A stretch of DNA of 64,000 bases, from NCBI GenBank assembly GCA_008477525.1, contig SPDT01000004.1, positions 2,542,001 through 2,606,000 of the forward strand. The letters run 5' to 3'. Position numbers and translations under genes: made by a program. The stretch is from Hypomyces perniciosus. Taxonomy: Eukaryota; Ascomycota; Sordariomycetes; Hypocreales; Hypocreaceae. The notes under the pieces were generated by a model. The model was not told where the DNA came from. It ran no database searches and saw only the letters and a program-made list of their open reading frames with translations. Shown here piece by piece: positions 33,799-47,300 of this stretch; positions within the stretch are counted from its first letter, which is position 1; every line of letters begins with the position of its first letter.

Positions 33799-35979
33799 AT
33801 GCTTGATGCGTTCGAAATCCTCACCACCTCAGGCGTGGTCCTCTGGTCTCGGTCCTATGCGCCCGTCAACCCCTCCATAATCAACAGCTTCATTGCCGAC
33901 ACATTCATAGAGGAGAAGACTGGCAGCATTGCACCCACTGATTCACAGTCCGCGGCGACCAACCCGGCATATAGAAGCGACCAGCACACGCTAAAATGGA
34001 CCTTTGTCAAGGAATTGGGTGTCATCTTTGTGGTACGTCCGCCAGTCCCGCGTGCTCGAGACCTGTGCCCGATTTTGGTGTTCTGACAGACATGCCAGGT
34101 TGTCTACCGATCGCTACTTCACCTGTCATGGGTAGACAAGCTCGTGGACAACATTAGGACCATCTTTGTCGGGCTCTACGGGGACCAACTTACAAAACCC
34201 AACACGACCCTAGTCGAGTGCCACGCTTTCGACGAATACTTCGACCAACAGCTGCAAGAGCTTGATACGTCGAGCAATGCCAATCCTACACTCCCTACAA
34301 ATGGAGGCGCAACCTCCCGCAGAGCAGGAGGTGAACCGCCCGCGGCTCCTGGATTGACCTACAGAGGCCGCGCCATCAACGGCGCCAACGCTGCCACCCA
34401 AGATAACACATCAGCCGACTCGACGCCCCTTGCGACACCCAATACTTCGCGCCCATCAACCCCTGGCGGCGGCAATCTGGTCGTTGCCAAGGCCGGCCCT
34501 GTAGCCAAGATGTCGAGAAGAGCTCGGAAGGCCAAGAATAGCGGTTCAGCGCCAGTATCATCTGGTGATGAAGCCTCTAGTCGGCAAAAGAAGGGTGGCA
34601 AGGCACCAAAGAAGGAGCGGAAATGGAGCGCTGAGGGATTCGCAGACGAGGAGGATGATGTACAGCTGGACTACTCTCAACCTAACCTGACAAGCGACTC
34701 AGAGGCCGAGGCGGTCGGGAGATCAGGCGGTTTCGAGGCCATCGACGCCTCAACCTGGGGCACCTCGAGCAAGGGCAAGTTTGTTCTCAAAGATTTAGGT
34801 GACGAGGTGCACGATATACTGGCCTCAGCCGAGGCAGAGAAGGCCGCGGCTGCTACGCGCGCCGAATCTAAGTCTGGGCTTTTCGGTTCCGGCGTCAATG
34901 CTATCAGTGGTCTCTTCCGCAACGTTGTAGGTGGCAAGACTTTGACCAAGGAGGATCTGGAGAAGGCCATGAAGGGTATGGAAGATCACTTGCTGCGGAA
35001 GAATGTTGCCCGGGAGGCCGCTGTCCGGCTGTGTGAGGGGGTTGAGAAGGAGTTGGTTGGCGTTAAGACGGGGAGCTTTGAAAGTCGGTGTTTCTCAATG
35101 ACGACCCGTTTCCACACGATATCAGTTCACTGACAATACTCTAGGCATTAATGCAAAGATCCAGGCGTCAATCGAGTCATCTCTTACTAAAATGCTCACG
35201 CCGACGTCCTCGCTGGACCTCCTTCGCGAGATTGACTCAATTACAGCACCGCCAGTTACCTCCCTCCGCAAGCCGAGGCCCTACGTCATCTCAATTGTTG
35301 GAGTCAATGGTGTCGGCAAGTCGACGAATCTATCCAAGATTTGCTTCTTCCTACTGCAGAACAAGTACAAGGTTCTGATTGCTGCTGGCGACACATTCCG
35401 TTCTGGTGCTGTCGAGCAGCTTGCCGTCCATGTACGCAACCTCAAGGAACTGACCATCCGAGAGGGTGGACAGGTTGAGCTGTACCAAAAGGGCTATGGC
35501 AAGGACGCAGCAGCAGTGGCCAAGGACGCCGTCAATCATGCTGCGCAGGAAGGCTATGATGTCGTTCTCATTGATACAGCAGGGCGCCGGCACAACGACC
35601 AGAGACTCATGTCCTCCCTGGAGAAATTTGCCAAATTCGCCCAGCCTGACAAGATTCTGATGGTTGGCGAGGTAATTTGGCCCATCCATGCTATCATTGC
35701 CCATTCCCAGCTAACCCTTCTCTCTCTACGCAGGCCCTTGTAGGAACCGACTCTGTCGCTCAGGCCCGCAACTTCAATGCCGCCTTTGGCTCCGACCGCT
35801 CCCTGGATGGTTTCATCATTTCCAAATGCGACACTGTTGGCGACATGGTTGGTACCCTCGTCAGCTTGGTTCACGCAACCAACGTGCCTGTGGTGTTTGT
35901 AGGCGTGGGCCAGCACTACTCCGACTTGCGCAACTTTTCTGTCAAATGGGCTGTTGAGAAGCTTTTAAGTCCTGTCTGA
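33799..35979 (+). CDS. SRP101: Signal recognition particle receptor subunit alpha
   Basis: Four exons: 33799-34032, 34099-35083, 35145-35671, 35734-35979; 663 aa. N-terminal SRX domain (about 1-150) starts MLDAFEILTTSGVVLWSR and would bind the SR-beta subunit; a charged, disordered linker follows (Lys-rich, 190-300). The C-terminal NG GTPase is complete: G1 loop GVNGVGKST at 459-467, AAGDTFRSGAVEQL after it, DTAGR at 550-554, and SKCD at 612-615 in place of the usual TKxD, followed by GTLVSL and FVGVGQ. It docks ribosome-SRP complexes at the ER membrane in co-translational targeting. Intron 2 has an atypical GTCGGT donor but the phase and restored sequence (SFESINAKIQ) support it. Confidence 0.95.
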
Positions 35980-36746
35980 AGAAGTTTGTTTGTTCATTGA
36001 TGTATTAATTAACTAGTATATTGGATATTCTAATATGACATGATACGACGTTTCACGATAAACTCAGACTCGGAACTATTTCCAGACTTGATCATAGATT
36101 AATACTATATAATACTGCACGATATGGCTATACCTCCCACCTTTTTGCCCACCATCCATCCCCCTATTTTTTGTATGTTCAGCCTTCATACCCAACGAAC
36201 AAACGAGTGTGTCCCATTCTCATCCACTCACTCCCACCATGCAAATCAACAAAGTGAAAAACCGAAAACACAACAAGTCGAAAGCCGAAAAAAGTCCCTA
36301 ATGAAGAAGTAATAGAATAAAAGGTGTAGAAGAGGAAGAAACGATATGTAACGGCTCAACAAACTCTCTCTGTGTTCAGAAATGTCAATCTGAGGGTAAA
36401 CGTGTGGAGAAATGTAGATAATAACGAGGCAAAGTCTTGTTGCTGGCAAGATAAAAGTAGTCAGAAAATCAAACGAACAAAAATCCAAGCGGGTATCTTT
36501 CTAGGTATTCGCAATCTGATGATGGGATTGTTGGCAGAACCATAGGTAGGTATGTGTTCAACCGAGTAGCTCATTAAAAAGCCCTCTTCTCTTTTTTCTT
36601 CTTCTTCTTCTTCTTCTTCTTCTCTTCAACAGATAAAACATAACGCATTGACAAAGGAAAAGGTAACAATATCAATTAGGGGAGAAAAACATCCTTCCAT
36701 GACCGAATTCTTTCCCAGTTCCCCCTCCTCGTGGCAAAAAAAACCC
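35980..36746. other. Convergent 3' spacer
   Basis: Between the 3' ends of SRP101 and the coiled-coil gene; AT-rich, with a (TTC)n tract at 36598-36623. No gene seen. Confidence 0.55.
36598..36623. repeat. (TTC)n microsatellite
   Basis: About eight tandem TTC triplets in the likely 3' UTR of the coiled-coil gene. Confidence 0.85.
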
Positions 36747-39700
36747 TTAATCCTCCTCAAAGAAGTCATGATCGTCAAAGTCACCTGGTTGGGCATCTGA
36801 ATCATATACACTTTGGTGCATCATGGGTGGTGGCGTCATAGGCTCTTCCCTGAGCTCCTGTCGGCGCGGGGGCGTTGCCGTTACTGATGTTCTATCAGAT
36901 CGCCGAGATGCGGTCGATTCTGTCCGTGCCCGGCTTTGTACGCTCTGGGCTGTGAAACGCCGGCCGGTACTGGAGAAGGCAGTTGGTTGAGGACGGCTGT
37001 CTGCCACAGGAGTCTGGCGAAGTCCTGAAGCAGGAGGTGTCAGAAGTCCACCCAATACTGAGCCACTTCGACCCTTAGAAGGAGTAGCGTTAGTTCCAAC
37101 AGCAACAGCAGGTGATGTCAAAGCACCAGATATGCTACGGAACGAAGAGGTGCTTCCTTTGCGCCAGTTGCCCCAGGCAGCCGCAATGGGACCGACCGCT
37201 TGTGCGACTCGAGGGGTGGCAGCTTGAAGGGTCTGGGCAATATTGGGCAGAGTGAGCGCAGAGCCGCCATTCATGGCCCTCTCACGCTCCTGCTCCTCCA
37301 TCTGAAGATTGGCTTTGAGTCTGATGGCAGCATCCTTAACTGCAGCACGGTCAAAGTTCACCTGAGATAGGGCAATGATGATATCCTGCAGATCTCCATG
37401 TCTTACTGCGAGAAGCTCACGGAGCCAGCTGATCTCATCATCACGCTTAGAAATCTTGGATGCTGCATCTGGATCCAAGTCGGCAACAGTCTGCTCGAGC
37501 TCTTCAATGCGCTGCTCACGGGCCTGGAGCTGTTCTTGAAGGACCATAATAGATTCTCGGAGAGCTTGTGGCGAGATCTTCTCTGGTATATCAAGTTTGG
37601 TCGCGGGCATGGTTTGAACGCTAGAGGCAACTGATGCAGAATCAATGCCCACTGACTTGGCTGCTTGGGCTGCCGCTGCCGCTGCCTGCTTGGTAATTTC
37701 CAGCTTCTCTTCGAGATGCAGAATGCGGTCCTGAAGATGCTCGGTCTTAGAAGTAGACAAGCTCAAACGTTCCAAGAGATGCTGTTCTGTACGCTGCCCG
37801 TCCTCGATCGCATTGTTGACTTGTCGTTCGTATCGGGTCTGCATATCTTCGAGTTCATTCTGGTGCTTGCGGTTGAGCTCCTCGAGCTCGGTCGCCTTGC
37901 TGGAGTGAGCATCCTCGAGTAGCATTTCATTCTGAGCCTTTGCCGTATCGATTTCAAGCTTCAGGTTATCGATTTCAGAACGTAACTTAGAGTTCTGCTC
38001 CTCATACTCCTCACGAATGACGTTAACTTGGTTGTTTGCAGCATCAACTTCAGTCTGCAGTGCCATGCGTGTCCTCTTGACTTCGCTAGCGCCAGATTCT
38101 CTTGCCTCTTCGAATTCACGCTGATACCGAGAGGCTGCCTGCTGAAGCTTGAAGTTCTCGGTACGTAATTCAGACAACAGGCTCTCGAGGCGGTTGCATT
38201 CATTAACTGCTCGCATACCAGACCTTTCGTTTTCTTGAAGGCGCTCCATTTCCACTTCCAGTCGCTCCCTCGTCTTCGCTTCGGCCTGCAGTCTAGCTTC
38301 CAAAACTTCTTGTCTTGCCAGCATAGCCTGGTCCTTCTTGGTACGTCGAGCATTCTCCTCGGCGACCTCACGGGCAGCCAGGCCCATATCCTCTTGCAAG
38401 GACATGAACTTGGACCGCCATGATTCACGTAGGCGCTCGTTCTCCTCAAGTTGTGTGGCAACATTGTTGAGCGACTTGTGAAGACGCTTGTTCTCTTCCA
38501 CAACATGGGCAAGCTCGCCATTGCTACGACGAGCAGCTTCATCTGCTCGCTCAGCTTCTGCTCGCCAGTTATGGTTATCCTGACGAACATTACGGAGATC
38601 AGCTTCCAGAGCATTAACCCGATTTGTCATCTCAGCCTGATTCTGAGTCCAGTTATTCCGTGCTGCCTCAAGAGTGGCCATTCGCAGAGCTGTTTTGCCG
38701 CCAGACTGCTCCAGTGACTTGACCAGTTGATCCCTCTCTTCCAGCACGTCACGAAGGCGCGTCTCTTCCTCAGTCGCGATTTGGAGCGAACGTTGGACCT
38801 CGGAAAGCCTATCCTCTGCAGCACGGCGAGATTTGACTTCTTCCTCATTATGATCTTCCTGGTGTCTCAATCGCTCCTCAAGATCAGCCACACGCTGATC
38901 AAACACACTTCTATTGATAATTTCAACCTCAACTCTAGTCTCGGCTGCTTGAAGCTTCCGATTCAGCTCAGCTGCGGCATCCTCAGCCGCCCTACGCTCA
39001 GCAACTTCCTTCTCGACTTTGTCTTGCTCGAAGTGAAGTCGTTGCTCTAGATCCATAGCTTTAGCCTGAAGCTCAAGCACCTTAGCAGCAAGCTCATCGT
39101 GAGGTTTAGTTTCTTCGATAGTGTTGTTAAGTTGCTCATCACGCAACGTGGATTTGACAGTGGCAGCCAGTTGCTCTTTGATTTCCTCAAGTGACTTGAG
39201 GACAGTTTCGTCCTTAGAGAAAACATCCTCAGTAGCCACATGATGTGCAATTTGGTTACGTTGCTGGGCAACAAGAGCTTCGGTAACAGCGAGACGAATT
39301 TGTTCCATTCTGCGATCCCTCTTGGGGCTCATGGAACGGTGGAGAGGCTGCTCCTCATCCTCATCATCAGCATCGCTCTCCTGGATCTCTGCCGAAACAC
39401 TGCGCACCTCACGTCGAGAAGAGGGAGCACGTTTTGATTTAGTTGCCAGAGTATGCTGAATAGAGAAGAGAGTCTTCTCCAGAGGCTCAAGTCTAGACGC
39501 CAACAGACCACCGACAACCTCGTTGACGCGAGCGTCGAAAAACTGGGCCCGGCTCTGAAGTTTCGAGTGTTCATCCTCAGAGAAGGCGCCTTCCCAATCA
39601 CTTGCAACTTCACTATCCAGCTCACCCTCATCAAACTCATTGCCTCGCCCAAGGTACCTTGAACTCAAAGGTGGGTCAACGAAAGGATCCTCCAGTTCGG

Positions 39701-42700
39701 TACTCAGCATGGGCTGGGCAGCCACATCGTGGGAATCATCGTATTGGCGGGGCGTGAGACTTCTTCCGTCACGCAGGAGGTCAGAAGGAGGCTGGAGATC
39801 ATCTGATGGAGTTTGCTCTTTCTCCACGGCTGGATGGGGCCACTTAAAGGATTCTGCGGCCTTGTTAATTCCCATGAAGTGATCATTCTCCATTTGTTGC
39901 ATGACGGCATCAATTTCCTCAAACGTGGGTTCATGCTCCTCACCAGATTCTAGGCGCGCAGGCTCAGATTCAGTTTCACGTTCTACCGATTCGACAATAA
40001 GGTCCTTGCCAGTAAGGACTGGAGAAGGTGTCCGTGCGAATCGAGATGCAGCCAAACCCTTAGATTTGGATGGTGGCGTCGCGAAACGAGAAGAGGCAAG
40101 ACCCTTGGGGGTTAGTTTAGGCCTGGCAGAGACAGGAGCTGACTCAAGCACCTCAGAGACAGGGGCAGGAGAAGCTTGAGCTGACTCAACATTTGTTGAC
40201 GATTCCTCGTTATCATCAAGAGATGTGGTCTCAGGGATAAATGCGGGAGGCGTATCTGATGGGGGCTCGTGCAAACTTGACTCAAATGAAGCCCATTTGT
40301 TCCCAGTCTGGTCAGCAGGCGATGCTTCAGATGAAGCAGCAGTCGTTGCCTTAGTGTCGATTTGATCGGATGTGGCAATAGAAGACATTGAAGTATCAGC
40401 AGGTGCTGCATGATCCCCTTCAACAGACACATCTTCAGCAACGCTCTCGGCTTCCTTCACCGAATGCTCCACCGCAGTTGCGTCAATGTCGACCATGGAG
40501 TCATCAGGTCGCTCAGCAAAGAGAGGCACATCATCACCTTCTGGAGCAGCACTCTTGGCTCGCTTGACCCTAGACTCTTCAATAACATGTCTGTCTTCCT
40601 CGTCACCGTGAGCAGACGTGCCACTATCGAACTTGGCAGATTTAGTAGATGATCTACTAGACGGTCTCATACTTGGAAGAGCCTTAGTCTTCTTGGCAGC
40701 CTTCGGAAGCTCCTCAGGATCAATTTGAATGTTGCCAAAGATGGAGTCCGTTCGCCTGGACAAGTCCTTATCGCCAGATGCTACTGGGTTTGCAGCGGAG
40801 GCGGACTGTGGCTGGAATGGAGTAAATGAAGGAGCATCAGGCCGGAACTTAGGACCAGATGCAGAGAAGCTGAATTCGCCCTGGCCGGGAGAAAAGGTTG
40901 GAGCGTTGACATTGATTTTGGATGACGAGAACTGAGAAGCATGATTGAAAGAAGGTGGCTCCACATATTCAGGAGCAGCCTGGAAGGCTGCAGGTTGGAA
41001 GCTATTACCCGAAAAGTTGAAGAGTCCAGGTGTAAAGGAGTTTGCTGGGTTGAACTTGAACTCAGGTGCCTCCACATTAAACTTGGAGAGAGATGGCTTG
41101 CTTCCGTGACTGGAGTGCCGAGCGGTGCCACTGGCAATAGATACACTGTCGTGCCAAGGATTGCTAGTGGCGGACAGAGTTTTTTGGTGCTGGTTAAAGG
41201 CTGCAGCAAAATCAATATTTTGAACAGGCGTGCCGAGGTTACTAGGGTTGGTCTGAATCTCGTAAGACTCATCGACATGTTGGGCCTCGGGAATATCCTT
41301 CAAAGGTGTAAAATGTTGGAGACTTCCATCATGGACAACTTCTTGAACCTCAGTAGGATCCCGGAAAAAGCTTTGAGATAGGGAGTGGCCACGGCTGTGA
41401 GGTCGTGGATGATGCAAGACAAGAGGCTTGCTAGGCTCATTGGCGAAGTGGTCAACTGATACAAAACCTCCAGAGGGCTGATGCGTATGAGTTGGTGCAA
41501 AGGGCACATGATTGATAGATTCGGCCTGCGTTTGGGGATTCCAGTCCTCATGTTCCAATTCATGTCGAAATTTCTCCTCCAAATGATATTCGGCTTCATC
41601 AATCTCAGCTTGGAGTTGAGCGGCATTGCGCTGAGTAGGCTCCGGCGTCTTCGAAGGGCTTTTGCGAATGTGCACTTCCTCCTCTTCGTCCTCCCGTACC
41701 TCCTGCAAGCGGGGCGAAGCTCTCGCAAGTTGCTGTGGCAGATACTGCAATGACTGGCGCCTTTGGTGCATATTAAACGCCGGGCTTCCAGTTTGTGGAA
41801 AGCCATCCGGTCCATAGGCTGAGTGGGGGGGTATGATACCACCAAGATTCATCATTGGAGGCGGATCGTGGTGGTTCAAGCCATGCATAATATCAGCTTG
41901 GCTTGGCCATCCCGGAGGCGCCTGCTGGAAAGGCGAATTACTCGTTGGGAATGAGATAGACTGCCTGGGATTGAATTTTCCAGGCAGCCCAAAAGGAACT
42001 GGCGAGGCACCTGACGGCAACGCTGGGCTCTGAGCAACAGAAATTCCACTAGGGAGAAATTGCCCAGAGAAAGAAAAGCCTGGCACATGATTGCTTGAAG
42101 CAGAGGACGTCGGGATTGGAGGAGAAAAGGGAAGCGGAGGGTATTGTGCCGACGGTTGTCGGGATGGCTGAGATGATATTGAAGGCGCCAGATCCGGCTC
42201 CTCTTCTCCAAACGAGACACCGAGAGCACGTAATTTGGCTTCCTGCAGCTCATTGACATAGTTTTTCCAGGCTGTGATTTGACTGTTAGCTCGATCCTCG
42301 GAAGTCAACGCAGGGACACTTACCGTTCAAGTCTGGCAGGGTCACCTTGAAGTTGCGATTAGCATGGTCTTGTGCCAAGTCTTCGAAGCTGGGGAAAGGG
42401 TCACGACTCTGAGAGTCACTAGTGACTGCAGATTCATATTTCTCTATCAGCAAGTCAAAGCCATCGACATTGTACCCGAGCTCCCTCCAGGACGTAAACA
42501 TCCTGTTAATCTCGTCTTGGCAAAGGGGTAGTGGAGCCCTTCCAGGAAGCCCGCGCTCGTCGTCACGGGGTACCAATATCATGATATTCTTGCCTTTCCA
42601 TGGCACCTTCTTCTTAATTCGAGGAGTCATAGGTGGCTCCCTAGGCAGAGGCTTATCTGTTAATTTCGTGGGCGTGCCGTGATGTTTGGTCTTGTCATTG

Positions 42701-43626
42701 ACAAACCCTACCGTCTTTCTTGGTGACGCTTGGATGATGGGAGAATCATTTTGAGTTAGGCTAGATTTAGGAGCCTCTGCACCAACATCTTCCATCGCTG
42801 AGTCTGTCTCAACAGCAGACATGGTGGTCATTTCGTCCACTTTTACCTTAGCGGGGACCTCTGCTTTCAATGTCTCGAGGCTAGATGTAGCACGTGGATG
42901 TCGGGACTGTGATTGGGATTTCGATCGAGATTTTTTCTTGACTACCCCGGATGCTTTTGGTGTCCGAGGATCCTGGTCGTGAAACCAACCGCTGTCCGAG
43001 CCGCTCAACGAAGAGTGCTCGCTGCTACTTCCGTCACTAAGCCAGTGACGGGGCTCCGCGCTTTGATCGGCAACCGTATGATTGCGGATCCAACCCTCGG
43101 TGAGTCCTCGAGCTTGCCGTCTAACCCTATGAACGAGGACGGCAGCGGCGGCACTAACAGGCAACTGTGGCTCCGGCTGAAGCTGGCTTTGTGGGAGAAC
43201 GGGGGGCGGACGAAGAAAGGGCGTGCTTATATCCAAGTGATGGATGGGGTCGTCGTCGGATCCCTCGCTGCTGAAGCTCTGCCGATGGAGGTTGAGGTCA
43301 CTGCGAGGGTAAGGGGATCCCCAGCTGACAGTGCCAAACTGATTGTCGTCGCCGACGTCCTCGTTTTCGGAGTCGTCGTCGAGATCAGCCGGGGACGCCC
43401 TCAAGATCGCCGAAGCCCGTTCGGATAGCTTGGGGGCTGGCAGCGGAGGAAGAGCCGGTGACGACTCGATGTCGTCTTCACCGTCAGCCGTAGACGCCGT
43501 CGACAAGGCAGGAGATGTCGGGGTCTGTGAACCAGATCTAAAGTCTTCAGGGCCGTCCTGTGCAGGTGCAGCAGGAGGAGGAAGGGGAGTCGTCGACAAG
43601 GTTGGAGGCGACGTCTTAGCGAAATT
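36747..43626 (-). CDS. Giant fungal coiled-coil protein, function unknown (5' end unresolved)
   Basis: Two exons are clear: 43626-42324 and 42271-36747 (52-bp intron with GTAAGT donor, GCTAAC branch, CACAG acceptor), encoding 2275 aa. The frame enters at 43626 behind an acceptor (GAGTAG) and has no ATG before conserved-looking sequence, so a start exon further upstream is missing; none with the right phase was found. Order: disordered N-terminus; a compact segment about 345-460 (WKGKNIMILVPRDDERG, then INRMFTSWRELGYNVDGFDLL and LPDLNAWKNYVNELQEAKLR); a 900-residue Pro/Ser-rich disordered region with FNFSG/FSFSASG repeats; long coiled coil about 1420-2060 (heptads, many EERL and RLQEN); then a coil-breaking tail rich in Ser/Thr and an acidic C-terminus (DFDDHDFFEED). 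Likely a cytoskeletal, tethering or scaffold protein; the family was not recognised. Confidence 0.8.
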
Positions 43627-43629
43627 CTA

Positions 43630-46403
43630 CTCGGTGGATAGAGAGAGAAAATGTCAGTGAGTTGGCAGGTTTAGAGCGCATATATTGGTCGCGCTATGAC
43701 AAGGAGGGCAACTCTGCGAGGGAAGCTCACCTGTCGAGATCAGCGCAGACGAAGGACGTGTCGCCTGCAACTGATTCTCTACGCTTCCGCCTGTCGAGTC
43801 CGTTTACTTGGTCGACTCTCGATGGCCAGGGACGAAGTGAGAGGCCGTCGGGAGAAAACACTACGCGACGCGTTGTCGACCGCCGACACTATTAGGTAGT
43901 AATGGTAGTACGGAGTAGTTAATAGCAGTAGTGTAGTAGGTTGAATTAAAAAAGGGGGGCGGTGGAATGGAGACGGGCGGGTGGACGTGGCGTGTAATTT
44001 TCTGGCGTCGTGAGAAAAGATCAGAAAAAAGACAGCATCGCAAAACGAGCGCCAAAGGAACAGAACACAGGGACGACAAGACGGCTTGGTGCAGCCGGAC
44101 ACATGGGCGGAGGCACAAAGTGACAGGCCGAGGGTTGTGTCTGGTTGTCGAAGAGGGATGTCGAGCTGGCCTGGGCGAGAGAAGAGACGAAACGAAACGA
44201 AAGGGTTGGTTGGGATTGGTGTGGTGTCGTGGCCAGCAGCCAGTGAGCTGTCACTGCTAGCTAACCTCAGTTGTCGGTAGGCATGTACTCCGTACCTCCA
44301 GACGCAACGGCTCCGGCACTAATAATACTGCTACCTTAGTAGTAGGTAGTACTCCATCGCACCACCAGCTTTGGGCCGCCAGCAGATGCATTGCTTGAAT
44401 TTTTAATAAGAGGCCCGCCAGCGGCCCCAGTGACGCGTGAAGGTACCTAACCCGCGACAGGGGTCGGTGACTTGGCTTGATGGAGAGTGACATCTGACGT
44501 GATCTCAACTAGCGGTGGCAGACACGTCCGGAGCCTCGGGACCAAAGTATCTCTAAACAGCGTCATCACAATGCAACCTGCAGTAGCTCCCTGGTTGGGG
44601 CCACTGAGCTGGCTAAAAGGAACGCCAGACGGATCTCATTGATTGCTGGCGATGGCCGGCGGTCTGGCCCTGCTGAGGAGATCTCAGTGAGAATACGGAG
44701 AAGTATTTTTTTTTATTACGGAGTAGATTACATGCTCGTGTGCGGCGGGCGGACAGAACATTGCTGAGCGCTCTGGCAGAAGCGACCAATGATCGCCCAA
44801 ATACGTCACCACTAATACTTAATACTAGCATTGACACACGTGAAAAGGATTTGTTCATCTATCAGCCTTTTCGCAGTGAAACCTTTCCTTGCAAAAATAT
44901 GGAAGGTAGCGCTCAGCAGCGCAGCAGTGCAGCATAATCAGAAACAAAAGGGTGAGCCATCACCGCCATGTCATTGGTCGTTCTCCGCAAATCTGCAGCG
45001 CCCTTTGCCCTTCAAGGCCAGAAGACGCAGGCTGCGCATGACAAGACAGTGGCTTTTGCACTGCACAATTAGCTCCAGGGGTTGGTCTATATACTCCTCA
45101 AACTTCGGGAGCTAATGAGATGACTGGGTCGCATCCCACGTCCACGAGGTGAACTTGGGCGTCTGGGGTTTGCCACGATCAGGAATTTGACAGTAGTAGT
45201 AGTAGTACCCCTAGGCTCTCTGCAGAGTATTATGTTACCACTGTATCTTGGATGAATTGAGTCTTTATATTGCTCCAAGCACATAAACACCTCCGTCATG
45301 CCCGATGGTAGATCCAGACACCAAATGCTTTTTTCCCATACAGCTGGCTGCCCTTGTAATGTTCATGAAACTTGGGCTCTGCCACCACGCGTTGTGGCGC
45401 GATGACTCGGTGGTTTGCCAACTCGGTCTAGTCCGACATTGACCAGTTGGAGCAACTTCATTGGCCATCTTTTTGAATCATGGAGGGTCGCGACTCGGTC
45501 AGCTTGGCGATGGATGGAATGTTGAAGGCTTCCCTTGTGGAGCCAAGAGTGAGTATCTACGACTTGGAACATAATACGGAGTAATATGTACATAATCCTC
45601 CTCGCGTTATTCTCAGTCAACTCGTCTCACCATAGACTTGAAGATGGTCCTTCAGAGGGTATGAACTACTACTACTACTATATGACTATTACCGCAAGGG
45701 GTCTGTCTCGACCTCCTCACAAACTACATCTTACTCGCTTCAACAGAGTGCAGAACTGCCATTGTCTCATTGCAACGCCTCTTCTAAGAATGCTCTTTCA
45801 ATCAACACATCCCGAGTAGACGCAGGGAGGAGGGGTGAGTAAACAGCAATCGGGCATCAAAAAGCAGAGATTGATACAGCTGGAACCTTACATACCTTAA
45901 TAGTACCCATAGATAGTTGAGAGTTAAAATAATCGAGTGGCAAAACTACATGCACAAGAGGGTTCAGATGAAACAAGAGACACCCTTTGCCATAAAGAAA
46001 AGAATCAGTGTTGGGTCTCTTTTTTTCTGTATTATTAAGAGTATTTAATTCATATGCCAAGTGGTAAAATAAGGCTCGCCATGCCGTTTGCAAAACAGTC
46101 TCGCATTAACGTTTGAGGAGATTCGCTCGAGTTGATTGGTAATGCTACCAGCTAGAACTCGCGGCGTTCTCTATCGGATATTTCTGATATACACCTTCGC
46201 CTCTAATGCGGACCACGTAGTCCCCTTGGTTCCAAGAATTGGCTAGCGCCAGAAATGAAATGTCGTTAAAACCAAACAGGTCCGTATCATGGCCAACCAC
46301 GGGGCAAAAAACATCGTCCGGAACGCCGCGTGCAACTACACAGAGTAGAGTGAAAATGCGCTAATCCTGACCATGTACTATGGCCCTATCAGAAGTCACC
46401 ACA
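43630..46403. other. Intergenic region with unresolved 5' exon
   Basis: Should contain the missing start exon and promoter of the coiled-coil gene; a good donor CGACAG/GTGAGC lies at about 43732 on the minus strand. Dispersed motifs: TACGGAGTA 43909-43917, 44717-44725 and 45575-45583, TACTCCGTA 44286-44294. A 60-codon minus-strand open stretch at 46152-46336 has protein-like composition but no start or homology I know. No other gene recognised. Confidence 0.5.
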
Positions 46404-47300
46404 TCAAAAGTTGGAGGACGCGTTGACCGGGGTGGGTTGATGATAGTTCTCCAATGTGGACTGGAACGGGTTCCGCTGGGGACCAGAAGCCGAGCCGCCT
46501 CGCTCAGACTTCTCGGTGGCATTCAAATCGACGTCGTAGTCCATGAGGCCATCGTTCTCCTCGGCGTGCTTCTTGCGTCCCCAAATCCTGAAAGCAACCA
46601 GGCCCAAAGCCCCAAGAACAAAGGCGCCACCAACACCGACGACGACGCCAATAATGGTGTTGCGAGTCTTAGTCGACATACCGGAGTCGTTGGAGGAGGG
46701 GTCGCCACCGTTTAGTTCAGGAGTTGATGTGGTCACGGCGGTGGTAGTCTGTGTTGTCTTGGAGCCATCACTGTTTGTCAAGGTGACGACTCGGGTTTCA
46801 GTTGACACAACAGGAGTCCCGGGGGGATGAGCTGAGCTGCCACTACCGTTGCTGCCGCCATTATTGCTGCCGTTATTGCCACCGTTATTGCCACCGTTAT
46901 TACCAGTCGAGGAGGGGCCAGGTGTTGTGTTGGGGCTAGAAGGAGTGCTGGTGGTGCTGTGTGAGTTGTCGGGAGTCGGCGTGGTTGGCGCCGGGGGCGT
47001 GGTTGATGTTTGTGAGTTTTCAGGGGTGGTAGGCGATGATGGCGGCGTGTCGGTGCTCTTGGTGGTTGGAGGGGATGAGGGCGAGTTTGTAGGCGTAAGA
47101 GTTGGAGAGGCCTCTGAGTTGGAGCTTTGACTTGAAGACGGCGAACCAGGCACGATGGAGGGTAAATGGGTGCCGATGTCGTCTGCTCGTTGAGCTAGAG
47201 CACGAAGGTTGATCCTAGGCGAATTGAACCACGTCCCCTGCGCCATACAGAGGGCGGCAACTGCCAAGATGAGCAGTTGAACAAGCCGTGAGGAATACAT
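46404..47300 (-). CDS. Ser/Thr-rich single-pass membrane protein (sensor-like)
   Basis: Single exon, 298 aa from ATG 47300; the frame is open above that but has no other ATG. Residues 1-22 are a signal peptide (MYSSRLVQLLILAVAALCMAQG). An ectodomain follows that is extremely rich in Ser, Thr and Pro (about 50-130 and 160-205) and so likely O-mannosylated, with a GNNGG/NNGS repeat at 132-154. The TM helix is at about 215-237 (TIIGVVVGVGGAFVLGALGLV), then a basic RIWGRKK stop-transfer and a 60-residue cytosolic tail ending VNASSNF. The layout resembles fungal cell-wall sensors such as Mid2/Wsc types and many uncharacterised mucin-like surface proteins; no cysteine-rich WSC domain is present. 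Function inferred only from layout. Confidence 0.8.
   Translation of the reverse strand: MYSSRLVQLLILAVAALCMAQGTWFNSPRINLRALAQRADDIGTHLPSIVPGSPSSSQSSNSEASPTLTPTNSPSSPPTTKSTDTPPSSPTTPENSQTSTTPPAPTTPTPDNSHSTTSTPSSPNTTPGPSSTGNNGGNNGGNNGSNNGGSNGSGSSAHPPGTPVVSTETRVVTLTNSDGSKTTQTTTAVTTSTPELNGGDPSSNDSGMSTKTRNTIIGVVVGVGGAFVLGALGLVAFRIWGRKKHAEENDGLMDYDVDLNATEKSERGGSASGPQRNPFQSTLENYHQPTPVNASSNF

Noticed and set aside
39329..42033. Several long open frames antisense or out of frame in the coiled-coil gene
   Set aside because: Shadows produced by codon bias of a long real gene.
46152..46336. Open minus-strand stretch of about 60 codons with protein-like composition near the membrane-protein gene
   Set aside because: No start codon, no partner exons, no recognised motif; within the range of chance open frames.
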